From Clostridiales bacterium UBA1728 (lineage in GTDB: Bacteria; Bacillota; Clostridia; Oscillospirales; Oscillospiraceae), in the NCBI GenBank assembly GCA_002315975.1, contig DCIK01000001.1, forward strand, positions 1 through 34,896: a stretch of DNA of 34,896 nucleotides. Direction: 5' to 3'. This document shows, in pieces, positions 24,860 to 32,520 of this stretch. The number at the start of each line of letters is the position of its first letter. Positions within the stretch are counted from its first letter, which is position 1. The translations under genes were made by a program, and so were the position numbers. The notes under the pieces were generated by a model. It had not been told where the DNA came from, searched no databases, and saw nothing but the letters and a program-made list of their open reading frames with translations.

Positions 24860-24883
24860 CGAAGGCGCGGAAAGAGAAAAAAC

Positions 24884-24912
24884 TTGCGAAAGGGCGGGTT
24901 TTGCTGTATACT
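24884..24912 (+). promoter_or_regulatory. promoter of hemZ
   Basis: TTGCGA (24884-24889) and TATACT (24907-24912), 17-bp spacer, 36 bp before the chosen ATG. It shares its -35 with the divergent glycosidase promoter. Confidence 0.65.
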
Positions 24913-24948
24913 CTTGCATGGACAGATATGCTGAGAGGTGAGATTCTC

Positions 24949-26409
24949 ATGGAAATATTTCTCGTGGGTCACGAGTACAAATATGCGGCGGAGCAGTCCA
25001 TGCTGGTGCTGTATCCCAACGAGAGGCCGGTGTATCCCGATGCGCCCTCCGGGGAAAATGCGGTGACGCTGACAATCCGCCGGGGCGGGAGGTTTGCAAG
25101 CTGCGTCTGCGAGCTCTCGGTGGAGGGCGTGAAGTCCCGGGGCGAGAGCCGGGTGCTTTTATCGGCGCTGACGGACAAGGTGGCGGAGGACAGACTTTTA
25201 CAGCGGGCGGTGAAGAACTCCTTTTTCAAGGCTGCCGTCAACGGCGGTCATCCGGCACCCGACTGGGGCTCGCTGACGGGGGTACGCCCCGGGAAGCTTT
25301 TCCTCTCTCTGCTCAGAGAGGGCAAGAGCGAAAGGCAGGCCGTCAGTCACTTCCGGCGCGAGTTCGGCGTTTCGGAGGAGCGGACGGAGCTGGTGCGGGA
25401 GACCACCCGCGCCACCCTTCGGGCGCAGGAGAGCCTGAAGAGCGAGGATGTGTGCCTCTATCTGGGGATACCCTTCTGTCCCACCCGCTGCGCCTATTGC
25501 AGCTTTGTGAGCATTGAGGCCAGCCGCAGTCTGAAGCTGCTGCCGGAATATCTCGCCGCCCAGGAGCGGGAGATGGAGGCGGTGGCGAAGGCACTGGAGC
25601 AGAGCGGACGGCACATCGCAGCCGTATACATAGGCGGCGGCACACCCACTACGCTCAACGCCGAGCAGCTTGACCGGCTGTGCTTCCGCACCCGGCAGCT
25701 CTTTGATCTGAGCCGCAACCGGGAGTTTACCGTGGAGGCGGGACGGCCCGACACCGTGACCGCCGAGAAGCTCTGTGCCCTCCGGGACAATGGGGTGAGC
25801 CGCGTGAGTGTGAATCCCCAGACCATGAGCGACAGCGTACTCGCCGCCATCGGTCGGAGGCACAGCGTGGAGGACATCTATAAGGCCATGGAGCTGGTGC
25901 AGAGCGTGGGCGGCTTTGAGGTGAATATGGACCTGATCGCAGGGCTCCCCGGAGACAATGCGGAGCAGCTTGCCGACAGCGTAAGGAAGCTCATTGCCTT
26001 TGCCCCGGAGAACATCACCGTACACACGCTGGCACTGAAAAAGGGCTCCCGCCTGACCGTGGAGGGCACGGCGCTGCCCGGCGGGGATGAGGTACGCGCC
26101 ATGCTGGATGCTGCCAACGCTCTGCTGCGGGGAGACGGCTTTGCGCCCTATTATCTCTACCGGCAGAAGTTCATGTCCGGCTCCTTTGAGAATGTGGGCT
26201 GGACGAAGCCGGGGCACGAGAATCTTTATAACATCTGCATTATGGAGGAGCTCTGCGGCATCCTCTCCGTGGGTGCCGGCGGCTCCACCAAGCTGGTGAA
26301 GGAGGGAACGGTGGCGCGGCTCATGGCACCCAAGTACCCCAGAGAATACATCGACCGCATGGACACGGTCTGCGCGGCCAAGGACAAAATCGTGGAGTTT
26401 TATCGCTAA
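24949..26409 (+). CDS. hemZ: coproporphyrinogen dehydrogenase-like radical SAM protein HemZ
   Basis: 486 aa from ATG 24949, placed by the GAGGTGA ribosome site and the promoter just upstream. A roughly 160-residue N-terminal domain carries TGVRPGKL near 110, as in HemZ. The radical SAM core has C177-x3-C181-x2-C184 in GIPFCPTRCAYCSF, then YIGGGTPTTL and EAGRPDT, and NMDLIAGLPGD further on. The order matches the HemN/HemZ family, which makes oxygen-independent oxidative decarboxylation of coproporphyrinogen. HemN-like proteins may also be heme chaperones (HemW), but the N-terminal extension favours HemZ. Twelve bases separate it from the kinase gene, so they are probably co-transcribed. Confidence 0.9.
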   Translation: MEIFLVGHEYKYAAEQSMLVLYPNERPVYPDAPSGENAVTLTIRRGGRFASCVCELSVEGVKSRGESRVLLSALTDKVAEDRLLQRAVKNSFFKAAVNGGHPAPDWGSLTGVRPGKLFLSLLREGKSERQAVSHFRREFGVSEERTELVRETTRATLRAQESLKSEDVCLYLGIPFCPTRCAYCSFVSIEASRSLKLLPEYLAAQEREMEAVAKALEQSGRHIAAVYIGGGTPTTLNAEQLDRLCFRTRQLFDLSRNREFTVEAGRPDTVTAEKLCALRDNGVSRVSVNPQTMSDSVLAAIGRRHSVEDIYKAMELVQSVGGFEVNMDLIAGLPGDNAEQLADSVRKLIAFAPENITVHTLALKKGSRLTVEGTALPGGDEVRAMLDAANALLRGDGFAPYYLYRQKFMSGSFENVGWTKPGHENLYNICIMEELCGILSVGAGGSTKLVKEGTVARLMAPKYPREYIDRMDTVCAAKDKIVEFYR

Positions 26410-26420
26410 GGAGGAACGCT

Positions 26421-27353
26421 ATGGCTTACTATCTCACCGAGATCAACGAGCGCTGCCGCAGGGACGCGGCCGCTTATGTTGCCGAGTGCAACGCCATCTA
26501 TCAGCAGCAGTTGGAGAATGCCGCCGACCGGATCCTCTCCAACTATATCCACAGCCCCATTGTGCTCCTGTCCGGGCCCTCCGGCAGCGGCAAAACCACC
26601 ACATCGAAGAAAATCAGCGAAATTCTCAAAAAGCGGCACATGGTGGTTCACTATGTGGCCATGGACGATTACTTTATCACCGTGAGCCCGGAGAACACCC
26701 CGCGGCTGCCCGATGGCGGCTATGATTTCGAGAGCCCTCTCTGCGTGGACTGGGAGCTTCTGAACGAGCACTTTTCCGCTCTCAGCCGGGGCGAGAAGAT
26801 TTTTGTGCCCAAATACGATTTCACGAAGCAGCGCCGGGACCCCGTGGAGGGCCACGAGCTGCAGCTGAAGGACGACGAGATTGTGGTGTTTGAGGGCATC
26901 CATGCGCTGAACGACCTGACCACCGCTGTCCACCCGGAGGCGTATCGGCTGTATATCTCCGCCCGCAGCAACGTGATGGACGACGACAACCATGTGGTTT
27001 TTAAGGGCACATGGATGCGTCTGATGCGGCGCACGGTCCGGGATTACAACTTCCGCGGCACCGATGCCGCCGAGACCCTCCGGCGCTGGGCCAGCGTCCG
27101 CCGGGGCGAGAAGCTCTACATATCCCCCTTTAAGGACAAGGCCAATCTGCAGTTTGACTCCTCCTTCGGCTATGAGGTGCCCATGCTTAACAACAGCGTC
27201 ACCGAGCTCTTCAACGCCCTGCCGAAGGACACGGAACGCTTTGAGGAGCTGCACAGCATCCTCCCGGCCTTTGAGCTCTTTGAGGATATTTCCGTCGACT
27301 TGCTGCCCAAGGATGCGCTGCTGAGAGAATTTGTCGGCGGGGGAATATACTGA
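26421..27353 (+). CDS. uridine kinase-like nucleoside kinase
   Basis: 310 aa, ATG 26421 after AGGAGG. Walker A GPSGSGKTT is at residues 52-60, followed by MDDYFITVSPENTPRLPDGGYDFESP, where the Asp pair and the YDF-x-SP motif are characteristic of uridine/phosphoribulokinase-type enzymes. IVVFEGIHALND is the Walker B region, and RTVRDYNFRGTDAAETLRRW is the lid. It is longer than classical Udk (about 210 aa), with an N-terminal extension of some 45 residues and extra C-terminal sequence; clostridial nucleoside kinases of this size are common. It phosphorylates uridine/cytidine or a related nucleoside; the substrate is inferred from the family. Confidence 0.9.
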   Translation: MAYYLTEINERCRRDAAAYVAECNAIYQQQLENAADRILSNYIHSPIVLLSGPSGSGKTTTSKKISEILKKRHMVVHYVAMDDYFITVSPENTPRLPDGGYDFESPLCVDWELLNEHFSALSRGEKIFVPKYDFTKQRRDPVEGHELQLKDDEIVVFEGIHALNDLTTAVHPEAYRLYISARSNVMDDDNHVVFKGTWMRLMRRTVRDYNFRGTDAAETLRRWASVRRGEKLYISPFKDKANLQFDSSFGYEVPMLNNSVTELFNALPKDTERFEELHSILPAFELFEDISVDLLPKDALLREFVGGGIY

Positions 27354-27356
27354 CTT

Positions 27357-27384
27357 CAATTCATACGGCAAGCCGTATGAATTG
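27357..27384. repeat. 28-bp perfect palindrome after the kinase gene
   Basis: CAATTCATACGGC (27357-27369) is followed two bases later by its exact complement (27372-27384). There is no T-run, so it is not a standard terminator. It starts just after the stop at 27353. Confidence 0.8.
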
Positions 27385-27389
27385 AGATT

Positions 27390-27435
27390 CTCGCGCTTAT
27401 CGCGGCGGCGGAGCCGCCTTGGTCGGCGCGAGGGC
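27390..27435. repeat. structured dispersed repeat, copy A
   Basis: Outer stem CTCGCGC/GCGCGAG and inner hairpin GGCGGC-GGA-GCCGCC, with TTATCGC and TTGGTCG in between. The 43-bp core (27393-27435) matches an inverted copy at 28804-28846 at 37 of 43 positions, and the changes at paired positions keep base-pairing. It is followed by more hairpins up to the start of the next gene (GGCACAGCC/GGCTGTGCC at about 27433-27452, and TGCGCC/GGCGCA at about 27504-27518). Confidence 0.8.
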
Positions 27436-27537
27436 ACAGCCCCGGCTGTGCCTCAGGGTATTTTTCATCGGGCAAAGCTCGAAGAAAAATGATTCAAATT
27501 TCTTGCGCCTACGGCGCAACTCTGCGAGGCTTGGAAA

Positions 27538-28653
27538 ATGGAACTGTATTTCTGCATACCCTGTCTCTTCGGGCTGGAGGGACTGGTGGGCAATGAGCTG
27601 CGGCACATGGGGCTGAAGGATGTGGCCCCGGAGAACGGCCGCGTATATTTTAAGGGCAGCGAGGCCGATATTGCCCGGGTGAATCTCCGCTGCCGCTTCG
27701 GCGAGAGACTGCTTTTGGTGCTGGGACGCTTCCCGGCAAAGAGCTTTGATATGCTCTTTGAGGGCACCAGGGCGCTGCCCTGGGAGGACTATATCCCGAA
27801 GGATGCCGCCTTCCCCGTGAAGGGCTGGGCGCTGGAGAGCCAGCTCCACTCTATCCCCGACTGCCAGAAAATCGTGAAAAAGGCCGTGGTGGAGCGCATG
27901 AAGAGCGTTTACGGCCTGTCCCGCTTCCCTGAGAGCGGCGATACCTACCAGATTCAGTTCGGCATCTGGAAGGATTCCGCAGCTCTGTACCTCGATTGCA
28001 GCGGTACCGGGCTCTATAAGCGCGGCTACCGTCCCGCACAGGTGGCGGCTCCCCTCCGGGAGACGCTGGCTGCGGCCATGGTGGACATCGTGCGCTATCG
28101 GGGCAAGGGCAGCTTCTGCGATCCCTTCTGCGGCGGCGGCACCATTGCCATCGAGGCGGCGTTGGCGGCGAAAAACCGCGCCCCCGGCCTCTATCGGCAC
28201 TTTGCCGCTGAGAGCTGGGACTGGCTCAGTAAGAGCGTTTGGGAGGAGGCCAAGGCCGAGTGCCGGGATCGGGAGTTCCACGGGGACTATACCATCTTCG
28301 CCTCCGATATCGACCCCCATGCGGTGGAGCTGGCGAAGGCCAACGCCCTGCGCGCCGGGGTGGCCGACTGCATCCGCTTTGCCGTGGCTGATGCCCGGGA
28401 GTTTGCCTACACCTGTGAGAGCGGCGTGATTGTGGCGAACCCGCCCTACGGCGAGAGAATGCTGGAGCAGAAGGAGGCCGGGGAGCTGTACCGCGCCTTC
28501 GGCGACGCCTACAGGAAAAGCGAAAACTGGAGCGCGGCGATTATCTCGTCCCATCCCCAGTTTGAACAGTGTTTCGGCTGGCGGGCCAATAAGAAGCGGA
28601 AGCTGTATAACGGCATGATTCCGTGCACGATGTATATGTACGAGAAAAAGTAA
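27538..28653 (+). CDS. THUMP-domain RlmL-like RNA guanine-N2 methyltransferase
   Basis: 371 aa. The N-terminal region (FCIPCLFGLEGLVGNEL and a THUMP-like module to about 160) is followed by a class I SAM methyltransferase with CDPFCGGGTIAIEAA at 194-208, FASDIDPHAVELAK near 255 and the catalytic NPPYGER at 301-307. This is the YpsC/RlmL type that makes m2G in 23S rRNA (G2445 in E. coli). RlmL itself is bifunctional and much longer; this single-domain form is usual in Firmicutes. The ribosome site is weak (GAGG, 27525-27528). The gene is flanked on both sides by palindrome-rich DNA, including inverted copies of one structured repeat. Confidence 0.9.
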   Translation: MELYFCIPCLFGLEGLVGNELRHMGLKDVAPENGRVYFKGSEADIARVNLRCRFGERLLLVLGRFPAKSFDMLFEGTRALPWEDYIPKDAAFPVKGWALESQLHSIPDCQKIVKKAVVERMKSVYGLSRFPESGDTYQIQFGIWKDSAALYLDCSGTGLYKRGYRPAQVAAPLRETLAAAMVDIVRYRGKGSFCDPFCGGGTIAIEAALAAKNRAPGLYRHFAAESWDWLSKSVWEEAKAECRDREFHGDYTIFASDIDPHAVELAKANALRAGVADCIRFAVADAREFAYTCESGVIVANPPYGERMLEQKEAGELYRAFGDAYRKSENWSAAIISSHPQFEQCFGWRANKKRKLYNGMIPCTMYMYEKK

Positions 28654-28655
28654 GA

Positions 28656-28699
28656 CCCCTCAGGCGCTCCGCGCCAGCTCCCCTTTCAGGGGAGCCAGG
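28656..28699. repeat. palindromic repeat after the RlmL-like gene
   Basis: CCCCTCA followed by hairpins GGCGC-TCC-GCGCC (28663-28675) and GCTCCCCT-TTC-AGGGGAGC (28677-28695). It has the same plan as the units at 5461 with different stem sequences. Confidence 0.75.
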
Positions 28700-28745
28700 C
28701 AAAAAGCCTCGCAGAGTTTGCTCCCGCAGGAGCAAAAGAATAAAA

Positions 28746-28777
28746 TCATTTCAGCGGAGGCTTTGCCTTCGCTGAAA
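28746..28777. repeat. long hairpin in the gap before groEL
   Basis: ATTTCAGCGGAGGC pairs with GCCTTCGCTGAAAT around a 3-nt loop, continuous apart from one G-U pair. It is one of at least five palindromes in the 279-bp gap between the methyltransferase and groEL. Confidence 0.7.
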
Positions 28778-28803
28778 TACTCTGAGGCGCGGACTATTGA
28801 CGC

Positions 28804-28849
28804 GCCCTTGCGCCGACCAAAGCGGCAAAGCCGCTGCGATAAGCGCAAG
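28804..28849. repeat. structured dispersed repeat, copy B (inverted relative to copy A)
   Basis: Read on the minus strand, it has outer stem CTTGCGC/GCGCAAG and inner hairpin AGCGGC-TTT-GCCGCT, with the same TTATCGC and TTGGTCG linkers as copy A. At the two stem positions that differ from copy A, both partners changed (C-G to T-A; G-C to A-T). A perfect hairpin, CGCACGGAAAC/GTTTCCGTGCG, follows at 28859-28883. Confidence 0.8.
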
Positions 28850-28887
28850 TATCCTGCTCGCACGGAAACGCAGTTTCCGTGCGAAAC

Positions 28888-28927
28888 AAAAAATGCGCTC
28901 CTGCCGCCAGGCAGGAGCGCATTTTTT
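28888..28927 (-). terminator. intrinsic terminator of groESL
   Basis: AAAAAATGCGCTCCTGCC (28888-28905) pairs with GGCAGGAGCGCATTTTTT (28910-28927) around a 4-nt loop, five bases beyond the groEL stop. T-runs on both strands make it bidirectional. Confidence 0.92.
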
Positions 28928-28932
28928 GTTAA

Positions 28933-30555
28933 TTAGTACATGCCGTTCATGTTCTGGGCGGCAGCGGGTGCGGGGGGCTCGGGGATGTCAACGACCATGG
29001 CCTCGGTGGTCAGGACGGTGGCAGCCACAGAGGAAGCGTTCTCGATGGCGCTGCGGCAGACCTTGGTCGGGTCAACGATGCCGGCGGCGATCATGTCAAC
29101 GTACTCTTCCTTGTCGGCATCGAAGCCGTAGCCGGGAATGTTGGCGTTCATCACGCGGTCGAGGATAACGGCACCCTCAAGACCGGCGTTGGCGGCGATC
29201 TGCATCAGAGGAGCCTGCAGAGCCTTCACGACGATGGCAGCGCCGGTGCGCTCGTCACCCTCGAGACCGTCAACGACCTTCTGGGCAGCCTTGGAGCCGG
29301 CAACATAAGCGGTGCCGCCGCCGGGGACGATGCCCTCTTCCACAGCAGCGCGGGTGGCGTTGAGAGCGTCTTCCACGCGGAGCTTCTTTTCCTTCATCTC
29401 GGCCTCAGTGGGGGCGCCCACGCGGATGACGGCAACGCCGCCGGAGAGACGGGCCATGCGCTCCATGAGCTTCTCACGGTCGTACTCGGAGGTGGTGGCC
29501 TCGTAGGTCAGGCGAATCTGAGCGGCGCGGTCGGCGATGGCTTCCTTGGTGCCGGCGCCGTCGACAATGACGGTGTTCTCCTTGCCGACCTTGACCTGAC
29601 GGGCGTGACCCAGCATATCCAGAGTGACATCGGCCAGCTCCATGCCGTAGTCGGAGGTGACAACCTGACCGCCGCAGAGAACGGCGATGTCCTTGAGGGT
29701 CTCCTTGCGGCGATCGCCGAAGGCGGGGGCCTTGACGCAGACGCAGGTGAAGGTGCCGCGCAGCTTGTTCAGCAGGATGGTGGCCAGAGCCTCACCCTCG
29801 ACCTCATCGGCGATGATGACCAGCTTCTTGCCCATCTTGATGATCTGCTCCAGCAGGGGAACCAGATCCTGAATGTTGGAAATCTTCTTGTCGGTGATGA
29901 GGATGTAGGCATCGTCGATGACGGCTTCCATCTTCTCGCTGTCGGTGACCATGTAGGGGCTCACATAGCCGCGGTCAAACTGCATACCCTCGACCACATC
30001 CACATGGGTGGTGGCGGTCTGGGACTCTTCGATGGTGATCACGCCGTCCTGACCGACCTTCTCCATGGCGGCAGCGATCTGCTCACCGATGAAGGCATCG
30101 CCGGAGGAGATGGTGCCCACACGGGCGATGTCGTTGGTGCCGGACACGGGCTGGGAGATGGCCTTGACCTCGTCCACAGCGGCCTTGGTGGCCTTGGCGA
30201 TGCCGCGGCGCAGAACCATGGGATTGGCACCGGCGGCCAGATTCTTCAGACCCTCGTTGATGATGGCCTGAGCCAGAACGGTGGCGGTGGTGGTGCCGTC
30301 GCCGGCGACATCGTTGGTCTTGGTGGCAACGGTGCGGATGAGCTGAGCGCCCAGATTCTCGGCGCCGTCGGGCAGCTCGATTTCCTTGGCGATGGTCACG
30401 CCGTCGTTGGTGATGAGAGGAGTGGCGTACTTCTTCTCGAGAACAACATTACGACCCTTGGGGCCGAGAGTAATCTTAACAGTGTTGGCCAGCTTGTCAA
30501 CGCCGGTCTGCAGAGCCTTGCGGGCATCAGCGCCGAAAATCAGATCCTTAGCCAT
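28933..30555 (-). CDS. groEL: chaperonin GroEL (Hsp60)
   Basis: 540 aa, full length. MAKDLIFGADARKAL at the start, TLGPKGRNVVLEK at the nucleotide site, then VAGDGTTTATVLAQAI with the catalytic Asp region, GGVAVIRVGAPTEAEMKEKK and VEEGIVPGGGTA near 400. The 14-mer ring folds proteins with GroES and ATP. The C-terminal tail ends AQNMNGMY and lacks a long GGM repeat, so the chamber floor is short. The start follows the groES stop by 18 bp with a GGAGGAT ribosome site. Arginine is almost only CGC/CGT, like the acs catalytic genes. Confidence 0.98.
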   Translation of the reverse strand: MAKDLIFGADARKALQTGVDKLANTVKITLGPKGRNVVLEKKYATPLITNDGVTIAKEIELPDGAENLGAQLIRTVATKTNDVAGDGTTTATVLAQAIINEGLKNLAAGANPMVLRRGIAKATKAAVDEVKAISQPVSGTNDIARVGTISSGDAFIGEQIAAAMEKVGQDGVITIEESQTATTHVDVVEGMQFDRGYVSPYMVTDSEKMEAVIDDAYILITDKKISNIQDLVPLLEQIIKMGKKLVIIADEVEGEALATILLNKLRGTFTCVCVKAPAFGDRRKETLKDIAVLCGGQVVTSDYGMELADVTLDMLGHARQVKVGKENTVIVDGAGTKEAIADRAAQIRLTYEATTSEYDREKLMERMARLSGGVAVIRVGAPTEAEMKEKKLRVEDALNATRAAVEEGIVPGGGTAYVAGSKAAQKVVDGLEGDERTGAAIVVKALQAPLMQIAANAGLEGAVILDRVMNANIPGYGFDADKEEYVDMIAAGIVDPTKVCRSAIENASSVAATVLTTEAMVVDIPEPPAPAAAQNMNGMY

Positions 30556-30573
30556 AATTCTTTATCCTCCCGA

Positions 30574-30861
30574 TTAGTCTTCCACCACGGCCAGGATCTC
30601 GTCCTGACGCACGATGATGTATTCGACACCGTCCAGCTTGACCTTGGTGCCGTTGTACTTGCCCATCAGAACCTTCTGACCGGCCTTGAGTTCCATCTTG
30701 ACTTCCTTGCCATTGACCATGCCGCCGGGGCCCACCACGATGATCTCATAGATCTCGGGCTTCTCCTGGGCTGCGCTGGTGAGGAAAATGCCGCCGGAGG
30801 TCTTCTCCTCGGCTGCGACCTGCTTCATGACAACATTGTCTGCCAAAGGCTTCAGTTTCAT
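30574..30861 (-). CDS. groES: co-chaperonin GroES (Hsp10)
   Basis: 95 aa, the standard size. I chose ATG 30861 because AGGAGGAT lies just upstream; an ATG at 30915 would add 18 residues and would start within the CIRCE operator. Sequence MKLKPLADNVVMKQ at the start, a mobile loop with SGGIFLTSAAQEKP around residues 22-35, and VLMGKYNGTKVKLDGVEYIIVRQDEILA at the end are typical. It forms the heptameric lid of GroEL. First gene of the groES-groEL operon. Confidence 0.97.
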   Translation of the reverse strand: MKLKPLADNVVMKQVAAEEKTSGGIFLTSAAQEKPEIYEIIVVGPGGMVNGKEVKMELKAGQKVLMGKYNGTKVKLDGVEYIIVRQDEILAVVED

Positions 30862-30908
30862 GTTGATTGATCCTCCTATATATTGCTTTTTTGAATCTTT
30901 GTGGGGGT

Positions 30909-30935
30909 TTGGCACTCATAAGGTCTGAGTGCTAA
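30909..30935 (-). promoter_or_regulatory. CIRCE operator (HrcA binding site)
   Basis: TTGGCACTC-N9-GAGTGCTAA (30909-30917 and 30927-30935). One base differs from the TTAGCACTC consensus. It lies between the promoter and groES, where HrcA represses in Firmicutes. Confidence 0.95.
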
Positions 30936-30945
30936 CCGTGACTAT

Positions 30946-30974
30946 AAAATAGCATATGTGCCCATAAATTGCAA
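30946..30974 (-). promoter_or_regulatory. promoter of groESL
   Basis: On the minus strand, TTGCAA (30974-30969) and TATTTT (30951-30946) with a 17-bp spacer, directly upstream of CIRCE. A second -10-like TATAGT overlaps a few bases downstream. Confidence 0.65.
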
Positions 30975-31192
30975 GTGTTTTTTTCTAAATTCACATTTTA
31001 TTTATAAAGAGAGAAAAAAGCGGCGGGAATCAGGGACGTGACCTGATTCCCGGCCGGGGTTGTGGGGGTATGTCTCTGAAACCGGTAAGCTCCCGGCTGA
31101 CCCTCATCCGTCAGCTACGCTGACACCTTCCCCCAAGGGGGAAGGCAAGGACAGAGACTTTTCCGGCTCAAAAACGGAGCAGGGAGAGAACA
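30975..31192. other. gap with hairpins between groES control region and the CapA-like gene
   Basis: With the groES control region this makes a 331-bp stretch without a gene. After an AT-rich part it holds a hairpin CGGGAATCAGG/CCTGATTCCCG (31024-31052) and long-range arms GTCTCTG (31072-31078) and CAGAGAC (31152-31158) around a repeat at 31101-31145. No open frame with a ribosome site was found. Confidence 0.6.
31101..31145. repeat. palindromic repeat downstream of the CapA-like gene
   Basis: CCCTCATCC, then GTCAGC-TAC-GCTGAC (31110-31124), then CCTTCCCC-CAAG-GGGGAAGG (31126-31145). Same plan as the element at 5461, different stems. Similar sequences are, to my memory, common between genes of gut Clostridia. 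Confidence 0.75.
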
Positions 31193-32443
31193 TCAATAGA
31201 CGATGCTCTGGTAGTTGGTGATGTAGTTGGCACCCTCGTAGGTTCCGTTGAGCATGGACAGGGTGCGCTCATAGGCGGCGCTGCCCTCCTCGTAGGGGGT
31301 GGGCTGGTAGTCGTTGACACCGCTGTGACCGGAGATGGAGCAGGGGATGAAGGCGCTGCTCTCGATGGTGACGCTGCTGCCCCGGCGGCAGAGGGTGATC
31401 TGGGCGATGCCGGTATCATAGGCACCCTTGTCGTTGCCGTTGCCGGGGTTGGTGTGGCCGCCGAAGGTCCAGTTGCCCATGCCGTAGTAGATGACGGAGC
31501 CGTTATAGCTCTCGCTGGGCTGGAGGCGGTGGGTGTGGCTGCAATAGACGATGCCGAAGCCGCAGTCGGCGGCGTAGCGGCACATTTCGGTCTGCTCGGC
31601 GGTGGGCTCATAGTAGCCCTCCTTGCCCATGTGCAGGCAGATGATGAGGAACTCCGCGCCCTCGCTCTTCAGCTTCTCCGCTGCGGCGGCGATGAGGGGC
31701 TTGGAGTCATTGATCTGCTGCTGCTGCCGCGCCTCGCTCCAGAGCTCCAGCGCGTTGGCGGTGAGCTGGTTATAGAGGCAGTAGATGCCCAGACGCGGGC
31801 CGTTGCCGCTCTGGTAGATAAAGCACTGATCCTCGCCCGCGTGGGTCACGCCCACGGCATCCAGCGCGGCTTCGGTGTCGGTGAGAGCGGCCTGACCGAA
31901 GTCCATGGTGTGATTGTTGGCCAGCGTGACGAACTCCACGCTGCCCTCGGTGAGGATGTTGGCATAGGCAGCCTTGGAGAGGAAGGTGAACCACTCGTAG
32001 GTGGGGGAGGTGTAAGACTTGTCGGAGAGGTTGCACTCTAAGTTGGCGATGGTGAGATAGTCGCCGCTGAGGTATTGGACGGTTTTGGCGAAGGGATAGG
32101 CCCAGTCCCCGTTGACGGTCTTCTGGTAGCCGATGCCCCAGTCCACCTTGTCGGAGGAGGCGGAGAGGGTACAGTCGCCCACCATGGACACGGTGAAGTA
32201 TTCCGGCTCCGGCTCAGGCGTGGGCTCCGCTGTGGCAGGCGCGGCCGTCTCCTGCCGGGGCTCGGCGCTGGGGACGGATGTCGGCGCGCTCTCTGCTGTC
32301 TGCTCCGCGGGGGCGGGGGTGGCGGTCACGGCGGGTTTGCTGCCGGGGCGGATGAGGAAGTACCAGATGCCCACAGAGACGGCGGCTACCAAAGTGAAGC
32401 TGAGGAGTATTTTGTTGAAGAGGCGAAAATCAAAGTTATCCAT
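31193..32443 (-). CDS. CapA-family (poly-gamma-glutamate biosynthesis-type) exported protein
   Basis: 416 aa. A membrane segment near residues 12-30 is followed by a Pro/Ala/Thr/Glu linker (35-82), then a calcineurin-like metallophosphoesterase fold of the CapA type: VSMVGDCTLS near 85, IANLECNLSD, TLANNHTMDFG near 170, ICLHMGKEG, VYCSHTHRLQP, and IYYGMGNWTFGG. The Asp, Glu, Asn and His residues of these motifs are those expected to bind metal. CapA proteins act in polyglutamate or other envelope polymer metabolism; no capB or capC is nearby, so the true role here is open. The catalytic part should be outside the membrane. Confidence 0.88.
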   Translation of the reverse strand: MDNFDFRLFNKILLSFTLVAAVSVGIWYFLIRPGSKPAVTATPAPAEQTAESAPTSVPSAEPRQETAAPATAEPTPEPEPEYFTVSMVGDCTLSASSDKVDWGIGYQKTVNGDWAYPFAKTVQYLSGDYLTIANLECNLSDKSYTSPTYEWFTFLSKAAYANILTEGSVEFVTLANNHTMDFGQAALTDTEAALDAVGVTHAGEDQCFIYQSGNGPRLGIYCLYNQLTANALELWSEARQQQQINDSKPLIAAAAEKLKSEGAEFLIICLHMGKEGYYEPTAEQTEMCRYAADCGFGIVYCSHTHRLQPSESYNGSVIYYGMGNWTFGGHTNPGNGNDKGAYDTGIAQITLCRRGSSVTIESSAFIPCSISGHSGVNDYQPTPYEEGSAAYERTLSMLNGTYEGANYITNYQSIVY

Positions 32444-32491
32444 GTTGTATGTCTTTCTTTTGTTGGATTATGGCGAGGGAGGAGGGCGTTT

Positions 32492-32520
32492 TGGGAATTG
32501 AGAACCGTCCCCAATTCCCA
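32492..32520. repeat. REP-like palindrome with AGAACCGTCCC loop
   Basis: TGGGAATTG (32492-32500) and CAATTCCCA (32512-32520) enclose the same 11-nt loop as the pair at 2550-2623. The element ends directly at the stop codon of the rhomboid-like gene (32521-32523), between it and capA. Confidence 0.85.

Larger units (their letters stand above)
24600..24948. other. 349-bp divergent gap: two promoters around a palindromic repeat
   Basis: Holds the minus-strand promoter at 24637-24665, a repeat block at 24748-24859 and the plus-strand promoter at 24884-24912. The hemZ frame stays open leftward to 24682, but that extension runs through the repeat and has no ribosome site, so I do not treat it as coding. 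Confidence 0.7.

Noticed and set aside
24682..24948. N-terminal extension of HemZ by 89 residues
   Set aside because: It reads through a palindromic repeat and past the promoter, lacks a ribosome site, and its sequence has no counterpart in HemZ as I know it.
29605..30870. Plus-strand frame of 421 aa opposite groEL/groES
   Set aside because: Low-complexity Gly/Asp/Leu/His sequence antisense to certain chaperonin genes.
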